The notes beneath the pieces were generated by a model. The model did no database searches, was not told the DNA's origin, and saw nothing but the letters and a program-made list of their open reading frames with translations. Below are positions 1 to 13,753 of a stretch of 64,000 nucleotides of DNA, in pieces. Made by a program: the position numbers and the translations under genes. The stretch's first letter is position 1, and each line of letters opens with the position of its first letter. Source of the stretch: Nonomuraea roseoviolacea subsp. carminata (GTDB taxonomy: Bacteria > Actinomycetota > Actinomycetes > Streptosporangiales > Streptosporangiaceae); the NCBI RefSeq assembly GCF_024172185.1, contig NZ_JAMZEC010000001.1, positions 4,360,001 to 4,424,000 of the forward strand, in the 5' to 3' direction.

Positions 1-2241
<2,241 letters not shown>

Positions 2242-2325
2242 CAAAGCAGACTTACTTTGTGAGTGTTTTGCTCGCGTCCACTAGGCAATTCTGAGACAGC
2301 AAGCAGTGCTTGTGTGTTTCGGAGG

Positions 2326-2442
2326 GTTACGGCGGTTATGGCGGGAAGGAAACACCCGGTTACATTCCGAACCCGGAAGTTAAGCTTCCCAGCGCCGATG
2401 GTACTGCACTCGGGAGGGTGTGGGAGAGTAGGTCACCGCCGG
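2326..2442 (+). rRNA. 5S ribosomal RNA
   Basis: Starts with GTTACGGCGGTTATGGC and ends with AGTAGGTCACCGCCGGAC, so the 5' and 3' ends pair to form helix I. The internal block CCGAACCCGGAAGTTAAG is diagnostic of 5S rRNA. Length is about 117 nt, normal for actinobacteria. It lies about 85 bp behind the 23S gene and is the last gene of the operon. Confidence 0.96.
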
Positions 2443-2455
2443 ACAATCTTTTGAG

Positions 2456-2507
2456 AAGGGGTTCATGCGAGCCTGGCTTGATGCCGGGGCTCGCGTGGGC
2501 CCCTTTT
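2456..2507 (+). terminator. rRNA operon terminator
   Basis: Just after the 5S gene the sequence folds into a long hairpin: outer arms AAGGGG / CCCCTT, inner arms GCGAGCC (2467-2473) / GGCTCGC (2488-2494), followed by TTTTCGC. Its position makes it the natural end of the rRNA transcript. Confidence 0.8.
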
Positions 2508-2520
2508 CGCATGTCCAGGC

Positions 2521-2952
2521 TCAGTTCCCGCATGTCTGGAGACCGAGGGACGTCTCCCCCATGGGGAGGATCAACGCGCCCCGAGCAGCCGTTGCAGCAT
2601 CAGGGCGAGCGGCGAGAATCGATGTGCTGCCGAACAGAGCCACGGTGATTCCCCGCAGCAGCAGGCCGCTGGTCGCGATGGCGAATACTGCATAGACGGC
2701 TCCCGCGAGCGCCGGTGTCAGTACGGAGCGCCGTACCCGGGCCAGGCCGACGATGAGGACCCACGCGAGGGAGATCATCGCCGTCAGGACTATGGGAGCC
2801 GCCGGCTTCCCCAGCGCATCCGCCAGACCCACGATGGAGAACAACGGTCTGACGAACACGATGGCGGCCAGTCCGAGGACGAGCGGCCAGTTGACCGAAT
2901 GAAGAGGGGATTACGGCCGGTGGTTCGGCACGGAGGGCGTGCTCGCTGTCAT
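2521..2952 (-). pseudogene. small integral membrane protein, nonsense-disrupted
   Basis: Read on the minus strand, an ATG at 2952 opens a frame whose 14th codon is TAA (2911-2913). The same frame then continues without a break for 129 codons to the stop at 2521. The part after the stop encodes hydrophobic helices and begins with the stretch NWPLVLGLAA, the usual N-terminal feature of a small actinobacterial membrane protein family (from memory of the family; function unknown). The region after about residue 90 no longer looks like the family's last membrane helix. An internal GTG at 2859 could start a shorter protein without the first helix. I read it as a recently inactivated gene; a sequencing error at the TAA is the alternative. 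Confidence 0.6.
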
Positions 2953-3267
2953 GGGGTCGAACGTACGGATGTACCGCGTTCCCCCGCATCGCCCCGCAGG
3001 AGTCATCTCCCGCCTCCCCTTGTACGCCGAGAAGCGACATCCATGCGATGTCGCGCACCAGGCCGCACACTGGGAGGGGAGTCAGAACATCCGCGCGCAC
3101 TAAGAGGCCACGCGGATTGGTGCGAATGGAGGCTGTCTGCGGGCTGGATCAGGACTTGCCCACTCGGGCCGCTGGGGTTCTCGAACGTGACGCTGCGTCA
3201 TTGAACACGTCATCGCCTTGTCTGGTTCTACGGATCCCGCCGATCGCTCTCATCGGCCACGATTCTC
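2953..3267. other. intergenic, no gene seen
   Basis: Short open frames exist on both strands but none has a ribosome site, hydrophobic pattern or motif I can support. The frame of the next gene is open upstream only to 3205, and that extension has no family resemblance. Confidence 0.5.
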
Positions 3268-3612
3268 GTGCATATGCCCGAGCATGTGGACCGCGGCGAC
3301 GACCGGTGGCTGTCCACCAACCACCTGGTCGGCTTCGCCCTCGCCGACGCGGACAACGAGGCGGTCTGGTGCTTCGATGTCACCCAGCCGGACGCAGACG
3401 GCGAATACCCGGTCTACTACCACCACTACGACGATCAGGAGGGGCGCGCACGCTACGTTGAGGGCGGGGACTGGGAGGACCTGGCGAACTCCACCCCGGA
3501 CTTCCCCACGTTCGCCGCCTGGCTGGACGCGATGGCCAACGTGTTCACCGCGCCTGAGCCACCGAGCTGGTTCGAGCAGTTGGGCTCTCCGGGCTTCTAC
3601 CCGGGACTGTAG
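3268..3612 (+). CDS. SMI1/KNR4 (SUKH)-like protein, probably an N-terminally truncated remnant
   Basis: A 114-residue acidic, aromatic-rich protein. The run HLVGFALADADNEAVWCFDV, then a histidine/acidic stretch (residues about 50-60) and a closing helix with FAAWLDAMANVF, resembles the C-terminal half of SUKH (SMI1/KNR4) proteins, many of which are immunity proteins against toxins. The usual N-terminal half is absent, and the upstream part of the frame is unlike the family. The start drawn is GTG; ATG at 3274 is equally possible. No toxin gene is nearby. It lies among decayed genes beside the rRNA operon and may be nonfunctional. Confidence 0.5.
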   Translation: MHMPEHVDRGDDRWLSTNHLVGFALADADNEAVWCFDVTQPDADGEYPVYYHHYDDQEGRARYVEGGDWEDLANSTPDFPTFAAWLDAMANVFTAPEPPSWFEQLGSPGFYPGL

Positions 3613-3636
3613 GAGGCGGTACAGGTAGGGGTGCGA

Positions 3637-3987
3637 TCATGGTCGGCGATTGGGGCGTCCGTCCCAGCGGTGAGTCGTCCATGCCTGCCGGATCAGGCTG
3701 CGCACGGTGATGATCGTGTCGGCGAGGTCTAAGAACGCGTCGACGACGGTGGCGCGCCGCTCGTAGCAGAGGGCGATCCGGCAGAAGGCGTTCTGCCAGG
3801 CTTGGGTGCGTTCGACGTGCCACCTCCAGCTTGCCTGGATGGGTGCCTTCTCGCCCTTGTGTGCGATGCGGCCGTGCAGGCCGCGTTCGTCGAGGAGGGC
3901 GCGGGTCTTGTCGGAGTCGTGGCCAGCGTCCAGGTGCACGGTGATGTCGTCGGGCAGCGGTCCCAGGTCGTCCAGGCGGGTGGTCAT
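3637..3987 (-). mobile_element. IS5-type transposase, C-terminal fragment
   Basis: The minus-strand protein carries TVHLDAGHDSDKTRALLDER, then HGRIAHKGEKAPI, RWHVERTQAW and a closing ADTIITVRSLIRQAWTTHRW. This is the catalytic-core C-terminus of the IS5/IS1647-like DDE transposases common in actinomycetes, with D of LDAGHDSD and E of HVERT as probable acidic residues. Similarity stops at MTTRLDDLGP, exactly where a response-regulator frame begins on the other strand at 3980, so the N-terminal half and that end of the element are gone. I could not see terminal inverted repeats or a target duplication. Confidence 0.75.
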
Positions 3988-4616
3988 CGCCGAGGACGAG
4001 CCGCGGTTGCGGTCCGGGCTGCGCGCGCTGGCCGAGCGTGACGGTGACACCACGGTCGTCGCCGAGGTGGGAGACGGTCACGCGGCGGTCGCCACCGCCC
4101 GCGCGCATCGCCCCGACATGGTGTTCATGGACCTCCGGATGCCCGTGCTCGACGGTATCGCCACGACCCGGCGCGTCGTCAGCGAGCTCGACGGCGTCAG
4201 GGTCGTCGTGCTGACCACGTTCGAACGAGGACGAGAACGTCTTCGATGCGATCCGCACCAGCGCGTCCGGGTACCTGCTCAAGGACGTCCGGCCGGAAGA
4301 GCTGCGCGGCGCCATCCGGCTCGTGGCCGACGGCCAGTCGCTGCACGCCGTCGATCACCGGGAAGGTCATGCGGGCGGCCGCGTTGGGACGCGGCCGAGG
4401 CCGGCCGGAGCTGGTGGAGGGGCCGGCCGGCCGCGAGCGTGGGTGCAGGCCGTGATCGGGCGCGGGCTGAACAACCAGGAGGTCGCCGCCGAGCTGTTCA
4501 CCAGCCCCGACACGGCCCGAACGTACGTCAGCAGGCTGCTCGCGAAACTCCCTGCCCGCGACCGCGCCCAACTGGCCGTCATCGCCTACGAGAGCGGTCT
4601 GGCGGGACAGGATTGA
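3980..4616 (+). pseudogene. NarL/LuxR-type response regulator, frameshifted
   Basis: The receiver domain starts VVIAEDEPRLRSGLRALAER and includes VFMDLRMPVLDG, whose D is the phospho-acceptor. After VVLTTFE an extra base near 4226 shifts the frame. The expected ENVFDAIRTSASGYLLKDV continues in the next frame. A second shift occurs near 4350 and a third near 4430. The C-terminal LuxR-type helix-turn-helix returns as GRGLNNQEVAAELFTSPDTA and ends at 4616. At least three frameshifts make a working protein impossible. Its 5' end abuts the truncated transposase, so the insertion probably started the decay. No kinase partner remains. Confidence 0.85.
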
Positions 4617-5926
4617 ACGCCGCTCACCTCTGAGGGATGTCCTCTGGCGGCCGCACCGTTCCGCTCCCTGACTGCTGCAACTCACTGCCTGCCTGACGGT
4701 TGCACGCGCCAGTCTCTGACGGCTGCCGCTGCGCACCACGCTGCGGATCAGCCACAGGCCGAGCGGGGGGCGGCGAGCCGGGTGAGGCGCCTCTGGGCGT
4801 CGGTTGAACCACGCTGCAGGCGGGAGCCGTCGTCCGGGTGGTCGCCGCGCGCTTGCGCGGGAGCGCAAGTCGGCGTCAACCCATCCGCAATCGCGCAACG
4901 GTAGAAATGTCCTCATAAGCCACTCCACCCTCGGAGGTGTCCGCAATGCCCCGCAAGGCGCCGGTCAGTCGCAGGTCAGCGTCGCACTGCCGGGACGCCG
5001 GTTCGGGCGGCGAAGGGCGGGGGAACTCCGCCGGGGCGTCGACTCGTCTGCATGAATGAGGGGTCGATGCGAGACAGGAGAGCTTGGGGCGTCTTGGGAT
5101 TCACAGGTGTACGGCTGAAAGAAGAGGGGAACGACGTACTAGATATGGAGCTCCCCCGTCAGGACCGTCACCGCGTGACCGGCCCGGTGGACTCGGTCCA
5201 CGGCCGGCCCGGCGCGCCGCGTGGCCCCCTGCGGAGCGTGACTCTCCGTGATCCCCTTCCCGGCCGTTCAAGCCGTGGAAGTACGGGTAGCGGAACGGCA
5301 CCGGCTCCCCGCCACCCAGGCGAGCGTCTTCCCGGAGCGCGACCGGAGCGGGCGGTGCGAGAGGAGTTCGGCCGGGAGGTCGCGATTGCTCCCATGCACC
5401 GCGACGACGCCGGTGTGGAGGGCTTTTTCCCGTCCGGACGGAACTGTGGTCACTCTCACTTCCTCGGCCGGAAAATCCATTGTGATCATGAAACTGACCG
5501 TGCGATTCACTGTGGGCGTTCGGTCGGCGGTGGTGAATATGCCCCCTCCGCGTCCCGTGCCGTGCGAATAGCGTTGGGGCGTCTCGACCGAGGTCGAGAA
5601 CCGCCTGAACCAATCCGGTCGCGGGGGCATCTAAGACATGTGAGGCTCCGCTGCCTGCGCCCATGCGCGGGGAGCGGCTGACTCGGAGCGGCGGACCACG
5701 GCAGGATTACCGGGGGAAAGAAGTGTCGGTGAAGGCGTCTACAGTGGCGACCGACGCATGACTCGAAGCCTACGGGGGAGAGATATCCGGGTGAAACCTG
5801 GCCGCTTGCCGTACAAAATGGAATTGGTCGTGGGCGTGTCGCATGGCGAACACGGAATCGTCGGTTACCGTCCAATGTGTAGGGACGTGCCGATTACGGT
5901 GAGTTCCTGAAGGAAAGGACAAGCCG
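4617..5926. other. 1.3-kb region without a supportable gene
   Basis: Several frames are open but none shows a convincing ribosome site together with a known motif or membrane pattern, and codon-position GC looks mixed. It may hold more decayed genes continuing the strip at 2521-4616. The last 200 bp must contain the promoter and leader of the sepF-like gene; I could not assign its -10/-35 with confidence. Confidence 0.45.
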
Positions 5927-6307
5927 ATGGGGGCTGTGCGCAAGGTGGTGAACTACCTTGGCCTGGGCGGGGTCGACCAGTACGACGACCACTACGACGA
6001 CGAGCAGTACGAAGAGGAGTACATGCCGGCGTCGGAGCGGGCGGCCAGAAGGTGGCGGTCGACGGTTGACCCGTCGCGAATCGTGATGGTCCAGCCGCTC
6101 AAGTACAACGACGCGCCGATGATCGGTCAGCACTTCCGTGACGGTCAGACGGTGATCATGGACGTGACGGGCATGCCGATGCCCGAGGCGACCCGGATGG
6201 TGGACTTCGCGGCCGGTCTGGCCTATGGCTGCGAGGGCCGGATCGAGCGCATCGCCGACCGGGTGTTCCTGCTCGCGCCGGCGCACGTGGAGATCGAGAC
6301 CTCCTAG
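5927..6307 (+). CDS. SepF-like cell-division protein (paralogue, SflA/SflB-like)
   Basis: 126 residues: a short N-terminal amphipathic segment (MGAVRKVVNYLGLG), an acidic linker rich in D, E and Y (residues 17-35), and a C-terminal SepF fold including IVMVQPLKYNDAPMIGQHF and VIMDVTGMPMPEATRMVDFA. SepF links FtsZ to the membrane through the N-terminal helix. The housekeeping sepF normally sits in the ftsZ-ylmD/E-divIVA cluster. This gene stands alone and is shorter, matching the extra SepF-like proteins (SflA/SflB) that modulate Z-ring use in filamentous actinomycetes. ATG is preceded by GAAGGAAAGGA at good spacing. The family call is firm; the paralogue role is inferred from isolation and length. 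Confidence 0.88.
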   Translation: MGAVRKVVNYLGLGGVDQYDDHYDDEQYEEEYMPASERAARRWRSTVDPSRIVMVQPLKYNDAPMIGQHFRDGQTVIMDVTGMPMPEATRMVDFAAGLAYGCEGRIERIADRVFLLAPAHVEIETS

Positions 6308-6876
6308 CATGTGCGGAACGGGATGAGATGACGTCCGAGCGCGTGTGGACCGCTCCTATGGTCCAGCGCGCGGAGACCGAGAGGTTCCTTCCGATGTGCG
6401 CCTGCCCGGCTCCTGCCGCGCCCCCAGGCACATCGGGGTGCTGCGGGGACCGGCCGAGGGTATGGAGAGCGAGGGACGTCCCGGTGCGGGAGTCCGGAGG
6501 GCTCTTCTCGGCGGTGTGAGAGCGTCAGACGGCTTCACTTCACACGTGGAGTCGCGTGGAACCGCCTGGGACGGCTTCACCGCCCGGCGGGGAGTCGCCT
6601 CGGATGGCCGCAGGGCCTGCCGAGGCTCAGCCGCGTATCCCGTCTAAGCCGCGTACCGCTTCTTGGGCGCCGTACCGCGTCTCAGTCGCGTACCGCGTCT
6701 CGGGCGCCGTACCGCGTCTCAACCGCGTACCGCGTCTCGGGCGCGTGGCATCGCCTTGGATGCGCGCATCAGTCTGAGGACGCGTAGAGGCCGGGAGGTC
6801 TCTCCGCGGACGTGAGCCCAGCCGGGCGGCGCGTCCAGGACGGCCGGTCCCGGTGTCTTGAGCGTGATGCCGCGGC
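6308..6876. other. intergenic with tandem repeats, no gene seen
   Basis: About 570 bp between the convergent sepF-like gene and the membrane-protein gene. Open frames here are driven by the repeat composition and carry no motif. It contains the 18-19 bp satellite described separately. Confidence 0.5.
6628..6745. repeat. 18-19 bp tandem repeat, about six copies
   Basis: Unit built on CGCGTACCGCGTCTCGGG, alternating with a variant that begins CGCCGTACCGCGTCTCA, so the array behaves as a dimer of about 37 bp. The outer copies are degenerate and the central four nearly identical. The core GTACCGCG is partly self-complementary, so each unit could form a small cruciform or bind a dimeric protein. 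It lies between two convergent gene ends. Confidence 0.8.
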
Positions 6877-8208
6877 CTACGCGGCGCGCGGGCCGCGCCG
6901 GATCAGCCGGGTCAGCTCGACCGAGTCCTCAGCGGCCTGCTTCGCGCGTGCCTCAGCCTCGCGGGCGTACGCGTGCAGCGCCCAGACCGCCCCGTCCGCC
7001 AGCTCCTTGAGCTCGGCGATGCGCGCGGTCACGTAGCGGGCGTCCGACTCGATGGCGGCGCGGCGCCGCCACAGCCGCCACCCCGCCAGCCCCATGAGGG
7101 CCACCCCCAGCACGACGAGCGGCCACCCGAGCCACAGAGCCCCCAGCACGCAGCCGACTCCGGTGATGATCAACGCGATGGCCTCCCACGGCCGGCGGCG
7201 CGGAAGCGTGCCGTCGGCCGCGATGGCGCTCTCCGCCGCGGCCATGGACGCCGGGTCGGCCCCCTCGGGGCGCAGCACGATGGGGTGGCCGAGCAGCGGC
7301 ACGGTGACCGTCTCGGGCGGCTCAAGGCGGCTGTCGGCCTCCAACTCCTCGGCGACCCCGCGCAGCACGGGCGCGGCCACGTGCAGCGCGATCGCCGCGA
7401 GGTGCGGGTCGGCGCCGGGACGCAGGTCGTCGAGCAGGTGGGTGGTCAGCGACGCCATGGGCCCGGCGGGGCCGCCGAGGCCGATGAGGGAGCGGAGCAC
7501 GGCGAGCGGCTCGTCCTCGGCCCACGAGGTGACGGGGCTGGCGGCGTTGTTGGTGAGCGGGGTCGCGGCGTCGTGGTCGGCCTGCCGGGCCGAGGTGATC
7601 TCGGTGCAGCGGGCGCGCAGCCGCGCCAGGCGCGCGGCGGCCTGCGCGGGCCGCGCCAGCTCGGGGATCTCGGCCATCTCGGGGAAGTCGACCAGCGAGA
7701 CGGGCACGACCACGGCGGGTTCGCCGGGGACGAGCGCCTGCACCCACTGCCGGTGCTCGGCGTGGTCGGGGATGGCCAGCGCGTCGAGCTTGCGCAGCAC
7801 GAAGATCTTGCCGGCGGGGCCGAAGGCGCCCCGGGCGGCGGCCAGCCACAGGGAGCGCTGCCCGTGGGTGACGGGCTGGTCGATGGACAGCTCGCCGAAA
7901 GCGGTGCCGAGCCACGAGGCGTGGATGCGGCTGCCGTGGCCCGCGACGGCCAGGGCCAGGCAGAGGAACAGCGCCGTGCGCTGCTGGTCGCGGCCGGCGG
8001 CCCTGCTCAGCGGCTCCAGCGGGTCGTCGCCGGCGAGGATCGCCACCAGCGCCTGGACGGCCGGCGGCAGCCAGTTGCCGGGGATGTCGGCGAAGCCCGG
8101 TGCGGTGGGGGGTGCGGTGCCGTTGGCGGCCAGGTGAGCCAGCAGCGCTTCGGCGTAGCGTCTCAGCTCCGCCGCGGCTTGGGGGCCGGCAGTCAGGTCC
8201 GTGCTCAA
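6877..8208 (-). CDS. membrane protein of unknown function
   Basis: I do not recognise the family. The protein is about 443 residues: an Ala/Leu-rich helical cytoplasmic part of about 330 residues, then two adjacent membrane helices (around IALIITGVGCVLGALWLGWP and VVLGVALMGLAGWRLW), then a basic, helical tail of about 60 residues. The start is not obvious. A TTG at 8226 opens the frame, but GGGGGAG lies at good spacing before a second TTG at 8208, which I prefer; the protein then begins MSTDLTAGPQ. It lies downstream of argS on the same strand (about 108 bp from the argS stop to the preferred start) and could be read from the same transcript. Confidence 0.7.
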   Translation of the reverse strand: MSTDLTAGPQAAAELRRYAEALLAHLAANGTAPPTAPGFADIPGNWLPPAVQALVAILAGDDPLEPLSRAAGRDQQRTALFLCLALAVAGHGSRIHASWLGTAFGELSIDQPVTHGQRSLWLAAARGAFGPAGKIFVLRKLDALAIPDHAEHRQWVQALVPGEPAVVVPVSLVDFPEMAEIPELARPAQAAARLARLRARCTEITSARQADHDAATPLTNNAASPVTSWAEDEPLAVLRSLIGLGGPAGPMASLTTHLLDDLRPGADPHLAAIALHVAAPVLRGVAEELEADSRLEPPETVTVPLLGHPIVLRPEGADPASMAAAESAIAADGTLPRRRPWEAIALIITGVGCVLGALWLGWPLVVLGVALMGLAGWRLWRRRAAIESDARYVTARIAELKELADGAVWALHAYAREAEARAKQAAEDSVELTRLIRRGPRAA

Positions 8209-8316
8209 GGCAGAGAACTCCCCCAATTTCGGCCTCGGTTCATGACCGCGTAAAGCGTAACCGGGGGGCGCGCCAACCTTGCGGAGGCGCGCCCACGTCG
8301 ATCGGGACGTCGGTTG

Positions 8317-10040
8317 TCACATGCGCTCGGGGACCGGGACGCCCAGCAGGCCGAGCCCGGTCTCCAGCACGCGGAGCGTCAGGGCGCACAGCGCGAGCCG
8401 CGAGGCGCGCGTGTCGGCGTCGACGCCCTCCTTCACCACCGGGCACTCCTCGAAGAAGGTGGTGAAGGCGGTGGCGGCGGCGTAGATGAACGCGCACAGC
8501 CGGTGCGGCTCGGTCGACTCGGCCACCTTCTCGACCACGGCACCGAACCCGAGGAGCTGGAGGGCCAGCGCCCGCTCGGCGGGGTGGCCGAGGACGATCG
8601 GGCCGGTGGCGTCTGCCGGGTCGAAGCCGCCCCTGCGGAAGATGGAGCGGATGCGGGCCTGGGCGTACTGGAGGTAGGGGGCCGTGTTGCCGGTCAGGCC
8701 GAGCATGCGGTCGAAGTCGAAGACGTACTCGCTGTCGTGGCTGATCGACAGGTCGGCGTACTTGACCGCGCCCATGCCCACGGCGTGGGCGATCTCGGCG
8801 CGCGTCTCCTCGTCGTAGTCGCGGTCGGCGATGACCACGGAGGCGCGGTCGACGGCCTCCTGGAGCAGGTCGCTCAGCTTGACCGACTCGCCGGAGCGGG
8901 TCTTGAAGCGGCGCCCGTCCTTGCCGAGCATCATGCCGATCTGGACGTGCTCGGCCGAGACGGTGTCGGGCAGCCAGCCGGCCTGCCGCGCGGCGGCGAA
9001 CACCATGCGGAAGTGCAGGGCCTGGTCGGCGCCCACGACGTAGAGGATGCGGTCGGCCTTGAGGTCGTGGACGCGGTAGCGGATGGCCGCCATGTCGGTG
9101 GAGGCGTAGCCGTAGCCGCCGTCGCTCTTGCGGACGATGAGCGGCAGCGGCTTGTCGTCGGAGCCGGTGAAGCCGGGCGGGAAGACGCACAGCGCGCCCT
9201 CGCTCAGCACCGCGACCCCGGCCGCCTCCAGGTCGTCGCAGGTCTTCTGGAGCATGGGGTTGTACATGCTCTCGCCGGCGATGTCGGCGTCGGTCAGGGT
9301 GACGCCGAGCATGCCGTAGATCTTGTTGAAATAGCGGACCGTGGCGTCCATGAAGACGTGCCAGAGCCGCAGCGTCTCGGGGTCGCCCGACTGGAGCGTG
9401 GTCACCCGCGCGCGCGAGCGGATCTTGAACGTCTCGTCGCCGTCGAACTTCTGCCGCGCGGCCTGGTAGTACTCGGTGCCCATGCCGGCTTCGAGCTGCG
9501 CGACCGCGGCCTCCTCGCCGATGTCGAGCAGGTGCTCGATGAGCATGCCGAACGGCGTGCCCCAGTCGCCCAGGTGGTTCTGCCGGATGACGGTGTTGCC
9601 CAGGTGCTCGTGGACCCGGGCCAGCGAGTCGCCGACGATCGTGGTGCGCAGGTGGCCGACGTGCATCTCCTTGGCCGCGTTGGGCGCGGAGTAGTCGATG
9701 ACGACGGTCTGCGCGGGCGTGACCGTGCCGACGCCGAGCCGGGTGTCCTCCAGCATGCGGCCGGCCTCGCCGGCGATCCACGTGTCGTCGAGCGTGATGT
9801 TGAGGAAACCGGGGCCGCTGACCTCGACCGTGCCGGGGAAGTCGGCCAGCTCGGCGGCGAGGGCCTCGGCGACCTCCCGCGGGGACCGTCGCAGGCGCTT
9901 GGCCAGGCTCATCGCGACGTTCGCCTGGAAGTCGGCGAACTGGGACGGCCGGATCAGCGGGTCTGCGTCGGCGTGCTCGGCACCGAACGCCGCGGCCAGC
10001 GCCTGCTGGACGCGGTCGGTGAGCACCATCTGCGGGTCGG

Positions 10041-10044
<4 letters not shown>
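8317..10044 (-). CDS. argS: arginyl-tRNA synthetase (ArgRS)
   Basis: Charges tRNA-Arg with arginine; cytoplasmic class I synthetase. At 575 residues it matches the usual length. An N-terminal ArgRS-specific domain (about 1-100) is followed by the Rossmann catalytic core with the HIGH-type signature HVGH at residues 128-131 (in EMHVGHLRTTIVGDS). The KMSKS-equivalent is GKDGRRFKTRSG, which lacks the second lysine, as in many ArgRS. A DALR-type anticodon-binding domain occupies the last 120 residues. The ATG overlaps the stop of the upstream ATPase gene by the four bases ATGA, so translation is probably coupled. This location, away from lysA/thrA genes, is unusual but not unique. Confidence 0.96.
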
Positions 10045-12503
<2,459 letters not shown>

Positions 12504-12514
12504 AGACTACGGGT

Positions 12515-13534
12515 TCACCAGAGCCGGTGTGATCGGGGAACGGCGGCGATCCGGTCGCCGACGCGGGTCACGATGCCGCCGGCGGACAGCTCCGCGGCGA
12601 GCGCGCAGGCCGCGCTGACGCCGGCTGACCTGGACGACCCGTGCGCGATGACCACGGTGCCGTTGAGACCGAGCAGGACGGCGCCGCCGTGCGCCTCGGC
12701 GTCGAGGCGGTGGCGCAGCTCGCGGATGCGCGAGCGCTGCAGGAACGCGCCGACCCGGGCGGCCGGGCTCTCGCTGATCGCCTCGCCGAGCTGGTGGAAG
12801 GCGTAGCGGACGGCGCCCTCCATGGTCTTGAGCGCCACGTTGCCGGTGAAGCCGTCGGCGGTGATCACGTCCACGGCGCCGGTGAGCAGGTCGTGGCCCT
12901 CGACGTTGCCGGTGAAGCGCAGGCCGGGGGCGTTCTGGAGCAGCTCGTGGGCCCGTTTGACCAGCTTGTTGCCCTTCTCGGCCTCGCCGCCGATGGTGAG
13001 CAGGCCGACCTTCGGCTGGGTGAGGCCGTGGGCCAGCTCCGCGTACGCGGTGCCGAGGTGGGCGAACTGCACCAGCATCTCAGGCTTGGGATCGGCGTTG
13101 GCCCCGGCGTCCACGAGCAGGGTCGGATGGGGGCGGGTGGGCAGGGCGACGGCGATCGCGGGCCGCAGGACGCCCTGCTGGGGCTTGAGGCGGAGCCTGC
13201 CGGTGGCGACGATGCCGGCGGTCGAGCCCGCCGACACCACGGCCGAGGCGTCGCCCCGCCGTACGAGATGGCAGGCGACGGCGATGCTCGAACGGGGGCG
13301 CCGCAGGCTGGCCAGGGCGCCCTCGTCCATCGCGAGGACCTCCTCGGCCCGCACGATGGGGATCTCCTGGGTGGCGTCGTGGTCGGCGAGGGCCTCGTAC
13401 AGGATCCGCGGGGGCCCGACCAGCACGACCTGCAGCCCGCGCTCGCGCACGGCGTGCACCGCTCCCGCGACGATCTCGTGGGGGGCGTGGTCGCCGCCCA
13501 TGGCGTCGAGCGCGATCGGCTTGCTGTCGGACAC
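12515..13534 (-). CDS. plsX: phosphate acyltransferase PlsX
   Basis: Converts acyl-ACP to acyl-phosphate for phosphatidic acid synthesis by PlsY; peripheral membrane enzyme. At 339 residues it has normal length. N-terminus IALDAMGGDHAPHEIVAGA and the internal ADGFTGNVALKTMEGA are PlsX hallmarks. The GTG start is preceded by GAGGTGACCCA. It is isolated from rnc/acpP/rpmF, with which plsX usually travels. The C-terminal 60 residues (LNGTVVIAHGSSRSAGVSAA) are complete. The gene ends 12 bp before the start of the ctpE-like gene on the same strand, so the two are probably co-transcribed. Confidence 0.93.
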   Translation of the reverse strand: MSDSKPIALDAMGGDHAPHEIVAGAVHAVRERGLQVVLVGPPRILYEALADHDATQEIPIVRAEEVLAMDEGALASLRRPRSSIAVACHLVRRGDASAVVSAGSTAGIVATGRLRLKPQQGVLRPAIAVALPTRPHPTLLVDAGANADPKPEMLVQFAHLGTAYAELAHGLTQPKVGLLTIGGEAEKGNKLVKRAHELLQNAPGLRFTGNVEGHDLLTGAVDVITADGFTGNVALKTMEGAVRYAFHQLGEAISESPAARVGAFLQRSRIRELRHRLDAEAHGGAVLLGLNGTVVIAHGSSRSAGVSAACALAAELSAGGIVTRVGDRIAAVPRSHRLW

Positions 13535-13753
13535 TGGGTCACCTCGTACGGGCCGCGTGCCCGCCGAGAGGGTCGCCGAACGCGGGCCCAGGGTCGGGTC
13601 GGCGGCTACACGGCGAAACCGCGTCGCAGGCGGGACGCTTGCCAGGCTAGCCGGTGGCGCCGGTGCCCGGTCCGCCGGGAGAGGCGCGCGCGGGTGGACG
13701 CGGGCCGGCGCGGGGTCGGTGCAGGTTTCAGGAGCCGGTGCGGCGTCCAGGGG

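Noticed and set aside
2263..2695. open frames over and after the 5S gene
   Set aside because: They cover rRNA and terminator sequence.
3613..3660. terminal inverted repeat of the IS fragment
   Set aside because: No matching partner exists because the other end is missing; a short match would be meaningless.
4946..5056. small frame MPRKAPVSRR...
   Set aside because: Possible peptide but no clear ribosome site, no homology I can recall and unusual composition.
5680..5926. riboswitch before the sepF-like gene
   Set aside because: The leader has hairpin potential but lacks the conserved cores of ydaO or other classes I know.
6628..6745. CRISPR array
   Set aside because: Units are directly adjacent with no unique spacers, and no cas gene is present. 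The same applies to the arrays at 32523, 47151, 56261 and 61207.
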